From Betaproteobacteria bacterium HGW-Betaproteobacteria-7 (lineage in GTDB: Bacteria; Pseudomonadota; Gammaproteobacteria; Burkholderiales; Rhodocyclaceae), in the NCBI GenBank assembly GCA_002840765.1, contig PHCE01000010.1, forward strand, positions 1 to 64,000: a stretch of DNA of 64,000 nt, read 5' to 3'. Under the pieces are notes generated by a model. That model ran no database searches. It was not told the DNA's origin and worked only from the letters and a program-made list of their open reading frames with translations. Every line of letters begins with the position of its first letter. The stretch's first letter is position 1. A program made the position numbers and the translations under genes. This document shows, piece by piece, positions 17,901 through 26,643 of the stretch.

Positions 17901-20900
17901 CTGGCTGGTCTCGCCAAGCAAGCTGGCCCGCGTGGCGGCGACCGAGGTCACGCTGCCGTCATGCAGGGTGACCTTGCCGCCGCTTGCCGGTGCGCTGAAG
18001 ACGATTTCACCGAGCGGCGCGGAGACCATGCCGTAGACGTCGATCGTGCCGGCGGCAAATTCGCCGCGGCCGCCGACCGAAAGCGTGTCGCCAGCAACGG
18101 CACCGGCTGGGCGCCTGATCTCGATCTTGCCGGCGGGATCGCCCAGCAGATCGATACGGAAATCGCTGTAGGCGGTCGGCCCCACGCGCGCGGCCTTGAG
18201 GACAAGCGTGCCGGTGGCATTCATGCGGCCGTTGTATTTGCGGTTGCTGCCGGGCAGCGTCACGTTGTTCTGCACGCTGGCAAGGTGGATATCGCCGCGG
18301 CTGTCGAGGGTCGTCGTTGCGAAAGCATTCCAGGCGAAGCTGCCGACCAACGCGATATCGTCAGCCTCGACCGTCGCCGTCGCCGTGCCACTACTTGCGG
18401 CATCCGGCGTGCCGGCATTGAGCGCGAAATTGCCGATTTCGACAGCGGCGGCCTTGAGCGTCACATTGGCGCCGGCGGCAGCGGAGTAACTCTTCGCGTC
18501 CAGCCGCAACTGATTGTCTACAGCGACCGTCTGCGTGCCGGCGAAGTGGATCTTGCCCTCGCTGCCGAGATACCAGGAACCGAAGCCGCCACGAGCAAGC
18601 TGGCGGGTATCGAGTTCGGCCTTGCCGTTGTAGATGCCCGGAGCAAGCGACTGGGTGCCGCTCAGGTAGGCTGCGGTGATTTCGTCATCCAGCGCCCATT
18701 TCGCCGCATGCTCCTTACCGCCGTCATATAAAGCCAGGGAACGTTGCGCATCGAGAGCTTCCGGCAAGCCGGTCTGCAGGTACCAATTGCTCACCGAGTC
18801 GTTGGCCAGGCGCAGGGAGAATGTCCCGCCGAGCGCACCCTCGCCGCCCTTGCCCGCAATGTCGCCATCCAGGAACATTCCCTCGCGCGCCGCCAGCGCG
18901 ACGCGACCGCCGCTGCTGCCGATCCGGCGCGGCAACATGGCGGCGACGGCGCCGCCCGTGGCGCTTGCCTGGTTAAGGGTGTCGGTCGTTCCTTCGACCG
19001 TGATTTGCGAGCCGGCGCGAGTAATCAGGTAACCCAGGCCGGCGTCGATTTCAATGCGGCCGCCATCGCTGACGCTACCGGTATAGCGACCGCGCGCCAG
19101 CAGTTGGGCGGGCGTCACGCCGCCTTCAAGGGCGAGGCGAGTCGCCCGGTCGAGGCGGGTCACGCCGCCGGCGAGAAACTTCGCCTGCGGCCCGAGATAA
19201 ATTGATTTCGCTTGCTGATCATCGCTGTAGTCAAGCTGCGCAGGCATGCTGCGCGTCAGGCTGATGGTGCCACCCGCCGCTTCCAGCGTACCCAGCACGG
19301 TGAGCTGGCCGGGGCCGAACTGACCGATGATCCCTGGCCCTACGGCAGCACTGATCAGCCCCCCCGGATCGACGGCCAGGTAACTACCTTGGCCGATGCT
19401 CAGGTTGCGCCCGGCGCTCAGGGCGAGGCTGGTCGGCGCGTTGCGCACGTCGGCATGAAGTTGTTTGAGCGGCGCGAAGCCGGCCAGTGCCGTACCGCTG
19501 GCAACATGGCGGTAGGTCAGGGGCGAAACCAGCCACCACGACAAGGGTGTGGGGCGAACCGTCGTCTTCTCGGCAACGCTCAGGTTGTTGAGCGCCGTCA
19601 GGTTGAAATGCGCAAAGCCGCCCTGGGTGAAACGATTGCTGGCAATCGTCGCGCCTGCCGCAGCAATCAGGCCATCGCCAACGCGGATGAAGGGGCTGCT
19701 GATCGCCAGCGACCCGCCCTTGCCGAGCGCGTAGCCGTAAAGTTCGCCGTCGGCGAACAGCGACGAGGCGGCGTAGGAGCTGTCGCCAGCGGAGCCGTAG
19801 CGCCCTGTTTCCAGGGCAATCTCGCCGGCGTCGCCGCTCTCCAGCTTGCCGTCGGCGGTGACAAGGCCACCACCGGAAACGTCGAGCACACTGCCGGCCT
19901 CAAGGTTGAGATCGTAGGCCGAAGCAAGCGTGATGCTGCCCCCCATCGTTGCCTTGGCGCGTGTCGGCATGCGGCGATCAAGATAGTCGTTCACCCAGTC
20001 ACCGGCGGTCGATAGCTTGGCGCCGCCCTTGACAATCAGTGTCGAATACCGGGCATCGTCAAAGGTCGGAAACTGTCCGGCAGCGGCGCTCATGTCACGC
20101 GTCGCCAGCTCGATGCTGCCACCCACCGCCGTAATGTCCCCGCCGACCACGACCTGGCGTCCGCTGGCCGTGAAGCTGCCGCCCGCACCAAGATCCACTG
20201 CGATATCCGCAGGTATTTCAATACGCCCGTCGCTTTGCAGGACAAAGCGCGAGAAGCCGGCGCCGGCCAGACCATCCGACAACTCAAGGCGTGGCCCCGC
20301 GCTGTCTGTCACAGCCAGTCCGGCCGACGCCGTGGCCGCTCCACGGACAAAGACCATCTGTGCCTGCGTGTAAGCGGCCAGCTTCTCGGCTTCACTGGCC
20401 GCCAGGCGGTCGCCGACCGTGAAATGCTGACCGGCATCCTGCACGATCAGGCGGCCGCCGAGCGGCCGCGCATAACGATCACTGTCCGGATCGCCAAGCT
20501 GGCGCTGCTTCGCACCCGGCGTTGTCGTCGCCGTCAACTGGCCGTCGAGGGCGATGCTGTGACCAACGACTTCGACCGTGCCGGCGTTCTTCCCTTCGCT
20601 GTAGGCCGCCTCCGTGCGCGTTACCGTGCCCAGCGCGGCAATCTGCGCATTCGCTGAGACATCGTTCAGGCGGTCGATCTTGCCGGCCCTGGTCATCACG
20701 CGCGATTCCTTGACCGTTCCTGCGGCATAGTCGACACGACCACCCGAGACGTCAATCGCCGCCCCCCCCTTGACGATGACGCTGCCACCGCTGCGCAACG
20801 ATACCGTGCCGCCGGCCGCCGCCTTTTCTTCCACCGTCTGCCCCACCTTGTCGGTCCAGCCGCTGATATCGGCAATCTTTACCGCATCGCGCATGTCGAT

Positions 20901-23342
20901 CCAGGCCGTCTCGCCGCGCAGTACACCGTTACGCTGCACCGGGTTGGCGGCAAGTTCGTCACCACGCAGTTCGACCTCGATAAACAGGTCGGCAACCGAC
21001 TTGCTAGCGATGGTACCGGCAACATCGATACGCGCATGGTCACCGACGAAAAGGCCGATGTTGGCGTCCGGAGTAGCTGTTTGTGCCGGCTTGACCGGAT
21101 CGCCAACGAAAGCCGCACTGTCGGCGAAGAAGCGATCTCGCGCCTGAAACTCGACCTTGCCGCCTGGTGCATGAATGTCACCGTCGACAACGATCTGCGC
21201 AGCGGCCCCCTCGACCGATGAAGAGAGGAAGGTCTGGTCAGCCGCAATCAGCTTGCCACTGCTACCGTCGATCGCTACCGTCGTAGCGCTGCCGGCGGTC
21301 AGCGTCAGCTTTCCACCCACCTGGCCGACGGCGAAGGTTTGCTTGTCGATTTTCTCCGGGTTGATGGCTTCGTAGGGCACCACCTGGCCGGTGGCGACGT
21401 CGTAGTTGCGCTCGGCAAGCGAGTTCCCATCGATCAGCGAATCCGTGCCCGCTACCGGCATACCGGCCAGCGCCATCTGATCACGCGCCAGCAGGCGGAT
21501 CGAGCCGTTGGCCGTCGCCGAGGTCGAACTGGCAAGGGTGCCAGCCTGCAAGATTTCGTGGCCCACCAGCGTGATGTTGCCGAGTGCCGCGTCGACACGC
21601 CCGGTATTGCTCACGGCATTGGCATCGGCACCGCGCGAGAGAATCTCCCAGGCCGTAGCGAGATCGTCACGCCTGACGTAGAGCGGATTGACTTCGGCGG
21701 CGAACCCACGCAGCGCCTGGGCGAATGGCGGCTTCAGGTATACGTCGGCACCGGCGGCAAGAATCGCCTGTCCTTTGGGTGTACTGATCCAGCCGGCATT
21801 GTTGACCTTGCCACCGGCGAGGATGGCGTAGCCGTTGTCGGCCGTGCGAATCTGGGCGCCACTCGCCACGTTGACCGTCGCTCGGCGAAATTCTTCCAGC
21901 GCCGTCATTTTCGTCGCCTCGGCCGTACCGGCATCGGCAACATACTGATCCTTGCGCAGATAGAACGAACGCGTCGTCGGTTCGCTCTGCATGAGCAGGC
22001 CGCCCGTCAGCACGTCGGCGTGTACATTGAGCGCCGAGAGCACGATATTGTTGGCGAACAGCGAAGCCGCACCGCCGACGTCAATACCGAGCTGATTGAT
22101 CAGAAAAAGCTGGCCGTTGGCGGCAAGCGTGCCATCAAGCCGGGAACGACCGGCATTGCTGGCGCTGCTGGCGCGGCCTGTGTCGTTTACGTGGACGAAG
22201 TTGTAGACCACCGAGCCGCTGTCCGGCTGAATGAACTCGACAGTCTTGCCGGCCCCGACGGAAAAGCCGGAAACCCAGTCAATCTCGGCTTTCTTGCCGC
22301 GCTGGTGGATGGTCAGGCGGTCGGTTTCCGTAGCGCCGGAAACGAGCATGTTGGTGCCGTTCAGGTTGACCGCTCGGGTGGCGTTGATCATCCCCTTTTG
22401 GTTGACGGCGAGGGCCGCCAGCGTCACCACGCCGCCGCTACCGGCGTTGATGGTGCCGGAATGGTTGACGCTGCCGTCCAGTTTGACGGCATTGCCGAGC
22501 GCATCGCGCGTGGCGAAGGCATCGGTTTCGACCAGCAGGCCGCGCAAGGATGGGTCATCGGGTACGGTCAACACCACCTTGCCGCCGGCGGCGAGAATGG
22601 CTTCGATGCCGTTGCCTTCGATCGTGCCCTTGTTTTCCACCGTGCGCGGCGCCAGCAGCACCACCCGGCCGCCATCGGCGCTGGCGATGCGGGCCCCTGA
22701 ATCGACAGTGACGAAGCCGGCGGCAAAGCCGGCATTGTCGCCATCCCAGGTGAAGCTCAGGCTGTCACCGCGGTTGCTCGGCAGCCCCTGGTTGAGCAGG
22801 CGTTCGAGCATGGGCTGCGACAGGTTTAGGGCCGAGGCGATCAGCCCGCCGACATTCACCTGGGCACCGTTGCCAAACAGGATGCCGTTCTGGTTGATCA
22901 GATAGACCTGGCCGTTGGCATCCAGGCGGCCCATGATGACGCTCGGATCGGCCGACCAGATGCGGTTGAGTACGCGCGACGTGGCATCCGGCTGGATGAA
23001 GCGGACGCTGGCATTGCTGCCGATATTGAAGGAATCCCAGTTCAGACCGAGCGTCCGGCTGGCCGTGTTGATCGTCATCGCCGAACCGACGATGCTCGGC
23101 GCTCCGCCGGCGACGCTGCCGCTGAAGACGAAGGGACGGCCAGCCATCGTCGAGGCCACCGGCAGCGCCCCGGGTGACGGCACGCTCTGCGCCCCGGCGG
23201 CGCCGGCGAGCAGTGCCAGCATGGCGGCCGCCAGCGCCTGTCGGCGGCTGCGCCGCTTGCCGCGACCGCGGACGTGTTCGGCCACCGGCACCCAAGTGCC
23301 ATGCTCCTCATCGAACACCAGGCGATACAGATTGCTGTTCAT
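11970..23342 (-). CDS. Giant filamentous-haemagglutinin-like TpsA exoprotein (3790 residues)
   Basis: The start has a GGGGAG ribosome-binding sequence. The N-terminus is an extended signal peptide region (MNSNLYRLVFDEEHGTWVPV, then a basic stretch and a hydrophobic core ending AGAAGAQ near residue 51). The TPS secretion domain follows at about 55-300, with LNWDSFNIGSNASVRFIQPD and LINQNGILFG. A second related copy occurs at about 354-440 (IDWVSGFSVGAG, VEFIQPD, LINQLGI). The remainder is beta-helix-forming repeat of GG/T/V/N-rich strands. On reading the whole protein I see only two cysteines, residues 3772 and 3783, 19 and 8 residues from the C-terminus. It is exported by the TpsB encoded 30 bases upstream and probably forms a very long surface fibre. 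Confidence 0.93.
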   Translation of the reverse strand: MNSNLYRLVFDEEHGTWVPVAEHVRGRGKRRSRRQALAAAMLALLAGAAGAQSVPSPGALPVASTMAGRPFVFSGSVAGGAPSIVGSAMTINTASRTLGLNWDSFNIGSNASVRFIQPDATSRVLNRIWSADPSVIMGRLDANGQVYLINQNGILFGNGAQVNVGGLIASALNLSQPMLERLLNQGLPSNRGDSLSFTWDGDNAGFAAGFVTVDSGARIASADGGRVVLLAPRTVENKGTIEGNGIEAILAAGGKVVLTVPDDPSLRGLLVETDAFATRDALGNAVKLDGSVNHSGTINAGSGGVVTLAALAVNQKGMINATRAVNLNGTNMLVSGATETDRLTIHQRGKKAEIDWVSGFSVGAGKTVEFIQPDSGSVVYNFVHVNDTGRASSASNAGRSRLDGTLAANGQLFLINQLGIDVGGAASLFANNIVLSALNVHADVLTGGLLMQSEPTTRSFYLRKDQYVADAGTAEATKMTALEEFRRATVNVASGAQIRTADNGYAILAGGKVNNAGWISTPKGQAILAAGADVYLKPPFAQALRGFAAEVNPLYVRRDDLATAWEILSRGADANAVSNTGRVDAALGNITLVGHEILQAGTLASSTSATANGSIRLLARDQMALAGMPVAGTDSLIDGNSLAERNYDVATGQVVPYEAINPEKIDKQTFAVGQVGGKLTLTAGSATTVAIDGSSGKLIAADQTFLSSSVEGAAAQIVVDGDIHAPGGKVEFQARDRFFADSAAFVGDPVKPAQTATPDANIGLFVGDHARIDVAGTIASKSVADLFIEVELRGDELAANPVQRNGVLRGETAWIDMRDAVKIADISGWTDKVGQTVEEKAAAGGTVSLRSGGSVIVKGGAAIDVSGGRVDYAAGTVKESRVMTRAGKIDRLNDVSANAQIAALGTVTRTEAAYSEGKNAGTVEVVGHSIALDGQLTATTTPGAKQRQLGDPDSDRYARPLGGRLIVQDAGQHFTVGDRLAASEAEKLAAYTQAQMVFVRGAATASAGLAVTDSAGPRLELSDGLAGAGFSRFVLQSDGRIEIPADIAVDLGAGGSFTASGRQVVVGGDITAVGGSIELATRDMSAAAGQFPTFDDARYSTLIVKGGAKLSTAGDWVNDYLDRRMPTRAKATMGGSITLASAYDLNLEAGSVLDVSGGGLVTADGKLESGDAGEIALETGRYGSAGDSSYAASSLFADGELYGYALGKGGSLAISSPFIRVGDGLIAAAGATIASNRFTQGGFAHFNLTALNNLSVAEKTTVRPTPLSWWLVSPLTYRHVASGTALAGFAPLKQLHADVRNAPTSLALSAGRNLSIGQGSYLAVDPGGLISAAVGPGIIGQFGPGQLTVLGTLEAAGGTISLTRSMPAQLDYSDDQQAKSIYLGPQAKFLAGGVTRLDRATRLALEGGVTPAQLLARGRYTGSVSDGGRIEIDAGLGYLITRAGSQITVEGTTDTLNQASATGGAVAAMLPRRIGSSGGRVALAAREGMFLDGDIAGKGGEGALGGTFSLRLANDSVSNWYLQTGLPEALDAQRSLALYDGGKEHAAKWALDDEITAAYLSGTQSLAPGIYNGKAELDTRQLARGGFGSWYLGSEGKIHFAGTQTVAVDNQLRLDAKSYSAAAGANVTLKAAAVEIGNFALNAGTPDAASSGTATATVEADDIALVGSFAWNAFATTTLDSRGDIHLASVQNNVTLPGSNRKYNGRMNATGTLVLKAARVGPTAYSDFRIDLLGDPAGKIEIRRPAGAVAGDTLSVGGRGEFAAGTIDVYGMVSAPLGEIVFSAPASGGKVTLHDGSVTSVAATRASLLGETSQSGRQWNFATGTWNDGSLTKSLEEIAAAPEKRIRIDAGDSTVEAGATLNLSGGGEAFAWEFSPGATGKLDLLLAAEGANPTLFAVVPDWLGRFSGLDASALGLYGVSAPKATGKDSSGKTTYSYDLVPTLKAGDQIRIDGNGSGLAAGNYMLLPARYALLPGAYLVSVKPTSNAVVAQARPQADGSWLANATLLAASHAHGNTAYSQQPLTVELASPSVVAGRGRYSLTSATDFFFDSVGARLSGDAGQLSVIGREKLLFDPSVIATRAATLAAADGRQRAGIGLELDLAAPKLLVSDGTATAVDDTWSAIDQDKLVALGASSLLLGGTRSNTDGITAIETIADEVVVANAGNAGGTRAIERALTAAEVMLTAQDAVTVTSGSRVESTGSAAERSIALSGDGAFLRVAEGSQAAPERTGANSSKGTLTVAADAAVAGRSVVLDATKETTVDGALEVGTRQSDGSRNGGALAIGASRINVVGNAPLPSEGFNLRPADVARLTTVDQLRLTSYSTLDLYDNAILGAATLKELILSAKGIAGHGAVGETAKIAAQQVRFENSSGAAASFVANGEGKLQVNAGQIVFADNVADQATRDDETTGFALRGFDAVDLLASGDLRFAGRGVTSIDNVGGSGNATQLTIDAGRVTTVGTADHLLAASGKTIVRGGNALVGEETGLGGALELRGKSLEVTALKDDDGNVLKSAGRIETAAGRITLAATGGDASDGVVIGEGARLAAEGRRIAFADTAAYADGGTITLSAAEGNVAVGAGASVSVSAATGGGNAGTLNLLAAKGEVSAVAGTLRGTGGEGGTLRADAQTLRLDNLADAVTESLAGGGTEQHFTGQWDIRRRDGSLVLNENAGATKSIRAAEVSIAADNGGIDIRAGGTIDASGSKGGSIALQARNGDVELGGTLLARGEEVVENINNAGTRGQGGDVLLASTGGKVKTVAGSDIDVGAATGSAAQGGRVSFRADKSASIANAGDLNIKLAGSVAGARDVGAEIVSRYSGDYTALNAGTTSGTTLGLTSIKNDLSALYTTANMSVLRSQLGFGSNAEFHVRPGVEIVGAASGDFTIAADLDFTTLRFADEAGVLTLRAQNNLKINNSISDGFTKASANSTGAFLATGRDAKVDSSDASWSYRLVAGADTGAAAVTAVKAGAGGGNLDIASAKVVRTGTGDITLAAQGNVTLADRAVVYTAGRADATVIANFASAGAAGDTSATGQRNYFTTNGGEIRVNAGGNITQAKTGSVSDWLITYSKGYDSTQWWARMASLQQGFATFGGGDIALAAGGTIGKVNAAVATNGRVPGIAGEARPDLAVIQGGGDLKVTAKTIDGGQFYAETGRLNLAAARDILNDTQVALGNTTAVVNAGGSTSIGSIFNPLSFPQGAPKNTAGASVNTHYGNNTIGYRMRIGTYGPDSSLAIRALTGDASAAMKGYSGTKPIDMAPSRVSVVALNGDVKAKILQWPGSEGQLDLLAANNVIVDSLMQMDIPAERLPSLTNPVVSSSNKGADPFGSDITAASLVHSSSLWHGNDREPSRIIALAGDIEGKTATSVANFNEAATVQAGGDIKNLSIITQHASASDVTRIEAAGQLLMPSDINVPGALESRIQTSGPGRLEVIGGEGVNLGVSAGIISRGNLENPYLPEGGADITVLAGTTKPDYAGFLAWLQGKGIAVGDVSEAGLRTVFFKLLRDSGLAAQTGAGYAGYAEGRAAIAALFPSATLKPANIDLFYSTVKTEQDGKIELLAPAGGVTVGLASPDEKTIAKKKPSDLGLFTFRGGSIQAMLRDDFLVNQQRVFTLGGSDILVWADRGIINAGDGAKTVSATPPPVLVVRDGQIVLDASNSVAGSGIGTLASRDDTPPANMYLFAPDGTIDAGDAGLRSTGNITLGAQVILNASNIQAGGAVSGAPASATAAAPVAAISTTNNENRLLEEAPTAAGRRDDASGLLTVEVLECGETRDGKRGECDESATPG

Positions 23343-23372
23343 CGTGCACTCCCCGCGGGCATCGGCTGCCCC

Positions 23373-24980
23373 TCAGAATTCATAACCCAGGCGGAAATGC
23401 GCGCGCTGGGCGCCGCGTCCGGTCCGTGGTCCATCGCGCAGGGTCTGCGCCAGATCGAGGGCGAACAACGGGCCGCCCGGCCGTCCCTTCAGGCTCAGAC
23501 CAACGCCAGCACTGGCCAGCGTGAAGCGCTCCTCCTGGCCGGGCAGCGCATCGTTCAGCCAGACCTGGCCGTGATCGACGAAGACCAGGGCGCGCAGGCC
23601 GCTGCCCGCAATATCGAAGAGCCCCGGCGTACGCACTTCGCCACGCAGGCGCCAGCCGACATCGCCGGCCGCCTCGCCGGCGAGGTAGCCGCGCACGCTG
23701 TCCACACCACCGAGCAGCATCTGCTCCGGTGACACCAGGGCCTGGCCGGCCAGCTGGAAATCCAGCCGGGCAAAGCTTTCCCAGCCCGACCAGCGGCCGG
23801 TGTAAGCGACATCGCCACGCACTGCCGAGAAGCCCGGCCGCGCATATGCCCGCCGGCACTCGAACTGGTCGAGACGATAGCCCTGGCAATCGATCTTCCG
23901 CGAATGGCTGCCGGTATTGACCACCAGCCCGAGATTGCCGCTGAGCTCCGCAGATTCGCCGTAGTTGCCGAAGGTGTACTGGGCGACCAGCGGCATGTAG
24001 CGCAGTGGCGTGTCCTTACTGTCGGCGCCGAGGGCGTTCTGCGTCTCGTCGAGATTCTTGAAGTCAGCGCCGAGCGACAGGGAATGGAAGAAACCCGGCC
24101 AACCGCCGGCCTGCGGCAAGCTGAGGCTGAACCGCGCACCCAGCGTCGTGCCCTTGCCGACGACGTTTGAGCCGAGCGCCGCCGCGATGTTGCTGTTCGA
24201 ATACTGGGCGAAGGCCGACAGCGACGTGCGCGGCCCCAGCGGCAGGCTGTAGAAGGCGGCAAGGACGCTGACCTGCTCCGGATCCTCGGGGGCAACGACG
24301 TAGTTGAGGCCGGCCGAATGCTGCTTCTGGAACAGGTTGGTGTAGCGCAAACCGGCTTCCAGGCGCAACCGTTCCGTATCCGGGCTGCGTCGGTTGTTCA
24401 GCTCCAGCGAGCCATGCACCGGCAGTTCGTCCTCCACCGCCAGCTCCACTTCCATGGTCCCTGGCCGGGCGCCGGGGCGGAGCAACGGCGTCACCCGCCG
24501 GTCGGGCGAGCGCCCGGCCTGCGCCAATTCGGCCTGCATGGTCGGGAAATGCGGCACCGAACCGGGCGCCAGCTCCGGCACTTCGCTGCGCAACTGGTTG
24601 CGCGAGGTATAGCGATTGCCGCTGACTTTCAGGCGCTCGACCTCACCTTCGACAACGACCAGGCGGATGACCCCACCAGCCAGCGGCTGACTGGGCAGCA
24701 GCACCGACACCGACAGGTAACCGGCGGCCTGGTAAGCAGCCTCCAGCGCCGCCCGCGCCTTCTCGATATCGGCCAGCGTGCGCCCGGGGCCAAGGGAAGG
24801 ATAGACGGCGCGCTCGATCTCGATCGCCGGCAGCACGGAATTGCCCTCGACGGCGAACTCGCGCAGCTCGAAACTGTCAGCGGCGGCGGCAAGGGTGGGA
24901 AGCAGCGCGGCGACGACAACGGCCGTCCGCAGGAAGAGTCGGGGAATAGGCATGGCCGGCGGATTATGGGCAGACGACAT
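23373..24980 (-). CDS. TpsB outer-membrane transporter (ShlB/FhaC/HecB family)
   Basis: Two starts are possible: 24980 (weak GGATGGG upstream) and 24953, which gives a tighter signal peptide MPIPRLFLRTAVVVAALLPT. The mature protein has POTRA-type repeats (ELREFAVEGNSVLPAIEIER at about 38-57; VERLKVSGNRYTSRNQLRSE). A 16-stranded barrel follows with the family signature DSVRGY in loop 6 (ALVSPEQMLLGGVDSVRGYL) and the terminus AHFRLGYEF. Two cysteines lie in one loop (KIDCQGYRLDQFECRR). It secretes the TpsA encoded directly downstream. It is the first gene of the long array, and the 140-base gap upstream contains the terminator of the convergently ordered pstS-like gene. Confidence 0.92.
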   Translation of the reverse strand: MSSAHNPPAMPIPRLFLRTAVVVAALLPTLAAAADSFELREFAVEGNSVLPAIEIERAVYPSLGPGRTLADIEKARAALEAAYQAAGYLSVSVLLPSQPLAGGVIRLVVVEGEVERLKVSGNRYTSRNQLRSEVPELAPGSVPHFPTMQAELAQAGRSPDRRVTPLLRPGARPGTMEVELAVEDELPVHGSLELNNRRSPDTERLRLEAGLRYTNLFQKQHSAGLNYVVAPEDPEQVSVLAAFYSLPLGPRTSLSAFAQYSNSNIAAALGSNVVGKGTTLGARFSLSLPQAGGWPGFFHSLSLGADFKNLDETQNALGADSKDTPLRYMPLVAQYTFGNYGESAELSGNLGLVVNTGSHSRKIDCQGYRLDQFECRRAYARPGFSAVRGDVAYTGRWSGWESFARLDFQLAGQALVSPEQMLLGGVDSVRGYLAGEAAGDVGWRLRGEVRTPGLFDIAGSGLRALVFVDHGQVWLNDALPGQEERFTLASAGVGLSLKGRPGGPLFALDLAQTLRDGPRTGRGAQRAHFRLGYEF

Positions 24981-25046
24981 GACCCATCCGTGACTTGGCC
25001 GTCATCGAAACATGCGCCGATCGGACTATGGTCCGGTTGGCAAACG

Positions 25047-25074
25047 AAAAAAAAAGCCCGCAAAATCTGCGGGC
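25047..25074 (-). terminator. Rho-independent terminator after the pstS-like gene
   Basis: On the minus strand a 7-bp perfect stem GCCCGCA/TGCGGGC with a 5-base loop is followed by nine T residues. It lies 45 bases after the stop of the PstS-like gene and just before the TpsB operon on the same strand. It therefore separates the phosphate-binding/PEP-CTERM unit from the TPS array. Confidence 0.9.
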
Positions 25075-25119
25075 CCCTCCACAAGTGCGCCCCCTCACGA
25101 GGGCGCGCCATGGTAACGA

Positions 25120-26619
25120 TCAGTCGTTATAGTTGCGGTTGTACTGCGCACACTGGTTGTTGCCAACGTAGGCAGCGTCGAGCACCTGCGGGCCGGTGAA
25201 ATCAAACGGGGTGTCCTGACCGGGAATGGCCATGGCAACGTTCTTCAGGCTGGAAATACCCGCGAGCACAGTCGGGCTGCTGACCGCCGCCGCGAAGTTG
25301 TCGAGCAGGGTCTTCTTGTTGCCCGTGGTACGGCTGGGCATGTTGAAGGAAATCCAGCCCTGCAGATCCCAGTCGCCATTCTCGTAGACGGTCTTGGTCG
25401 GGAACTTGCCGGTGCCGGTCAGCGAGGAGCCATCGGTCACCGGGGTACCGCCGGTTTGCAGATCGGCGGTCATCTTGCCTGCGCCATCGATCGAACGGAA
25501 CTGCCAGTTGCCAGCAGCCGTCGACGACGACAGGCTATCCATGGACAGCACGCCAACCGCCTTGTGGCCGGCGCCGTTGAAGGTGACCTTGACCAGGTTG
25601 CCATCGCGGTCGGAGGTATCGTAGGTACCGCCGGTGACGGCCTTGTTCAGGCAGTCGCGAACTTGGCCAGAAGTCGAGTTCTCGACAACCACCACGCCAT
25701 CGGTGCCGGCATTGACCACGTACTGACCGGTGTAGCTCTTTGCGCCTTCGGTGAAGTCGGTGCCGTCGTAGCTACCAGGGCCATCACGATCGACCGGGAG
25801 ATTGGCTTCGGCACTGCACGGATAGTTGCCGGCCCACAGGTTCATCACGGCTTGCGTGCCTGAGCCCGGGACACGGCGGCAGATGACCATGTCGCCCGAC
25901 TCGCCAGCAGCAACCTGACCCCAGGTGCCGACGTTGCCGGTCATGATCGCCGCGACCAGCGCGCGATTGAACTTGACGTTGGCGCCGACAGTCTTGGTAA
26001 CCGGTACGCCGAAGGCCAGACCGTAGATCGGGCGAGCGGTGAGGTCGGCGAGTTCGGCGGCGGACAACTGCTCAGCCGCCACTTCGCCTTCAGTGTTTGC
26101 CGGATTTGTAAACAGTGCGGGGGCGACATCGGAGACGCCGGCATCGGGTACGCGGTTGTTGGTCGAGCACTTGAACGGCGCAGCTTCGGTACCGGAGCCC
26201 AGCGTACCGCAGGTGGCGGCGGTGACATTGAGTGATTCGATGGATTCGCCGCGGGCGACCGGATTCACGCCCTGCACCGAACCACCCTTGGTGCGATAGA
26301 TGACGATGGCGTTGGCGCCAACCGGCCAGCCGCCTTGGGCAGAAGCCAGCTTGCCGGCGACGGCGATGAAATCATTGGAATCGACATTCTTCGTATTGTC
26401 GTTGGCGAAGTAGATCGGCGTGCCGGCCTGGAACATCGTGGCAACGCCGGCGGTGAAGCCCTTCTGCACCGCCGAGGCGCCGGAAATGAAGACGACGCGA
26501 CCGTTGGTGTGGGCTTCGGTGAGCATGGCCTGCTGGGTGCTGTCCAGCGCGGCATGAGCCGAGCCGGCCATGGCGGCGCAGGCGAGGGCGCACAGGGAAA
26601 CGAGTTTCTTGACTTGCAT
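25120..26619 (-). CDS. PstS-like phosphate-binding family protein, secreted
   Basis: The 499-residue protein has a signal peptide (MQVKKLVSLCALACAAMAGS, cleavage after AHA) and AGGAGAATCC just before the ATG. The fold signature of phosphate-binding PstS proteins is visible: VVFISGASAVQKGF near the N-terminus, PDAGVSDVAPALF, FNRALVAAIMTGNVGTW and CRRVPGSGTQAVMNLW. It is longer than classical PstS (about 350 residues) and carries extra Gly/Ser/Thr-rich segments. No pstCAB genes follow, so it is not part of a local ABC transporter; it may be periplasmic or exported. It is encoded 60 bases after a PEP-CTERM protein and probably in the same transcript. Ligand identity is inferred from the fold only. 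Confidence 0.78.
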   Translation of the reverse strand: MQVKKLVSLCALACAAMAGSAHAALDSTQQAMLTEAHTNGRVVFISGASAVQKGFTAGVATMFQAGTPIYFANDNTKNVDSNDFIAVAGKLASAQGGWPVGANAIVIYRTKGGSVQGVNPVARGESIESLNVTAATCGTLGSGTEAAPFKCSTNNRVPDAGVSDVAPALFTNPANTEGEVAAEQLSAAELADLTARPIYGLAFGVPVTKTVGANVKFNRALVAAIMTGNVGTWGQVAAGESGDMVICRRVPGSGTQAVMNLWAGNYPCSAEANLPVDRDGPGSYDGTDFTEGAKSYTGQYVVNAGTDGVVVVENSTSGQVRDCLNKAVTGGTYDTSDRDGNLVKVTFNGAGHKAVGVLSMDSLSSSTAAGNWQFRSIDGAGKMTADLQTGGTPVTDGSSLTGTGKFPTKTVYENGDWDLQGWISFNMPSRTTGNKKTLLDNFAAAVSSPTVLAGISSLKNVAMAIPGQDTPFDFTGPQVLDAAYVGNNQCAQYNRNYND

Positions 26620-26643
26620 GGGATTCTCCTGAAAGGGAATGAC

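Noticed and set aside
11970-23342. Possible CRISPR or DNA tandem repeats in the giant gene
   Set aside because: The repetition is at the protein level (beta-helix strands) with diverged codons; no regularly spaced identical DNA repeats are seen. No CRISPR array occurs anywhere in the window.
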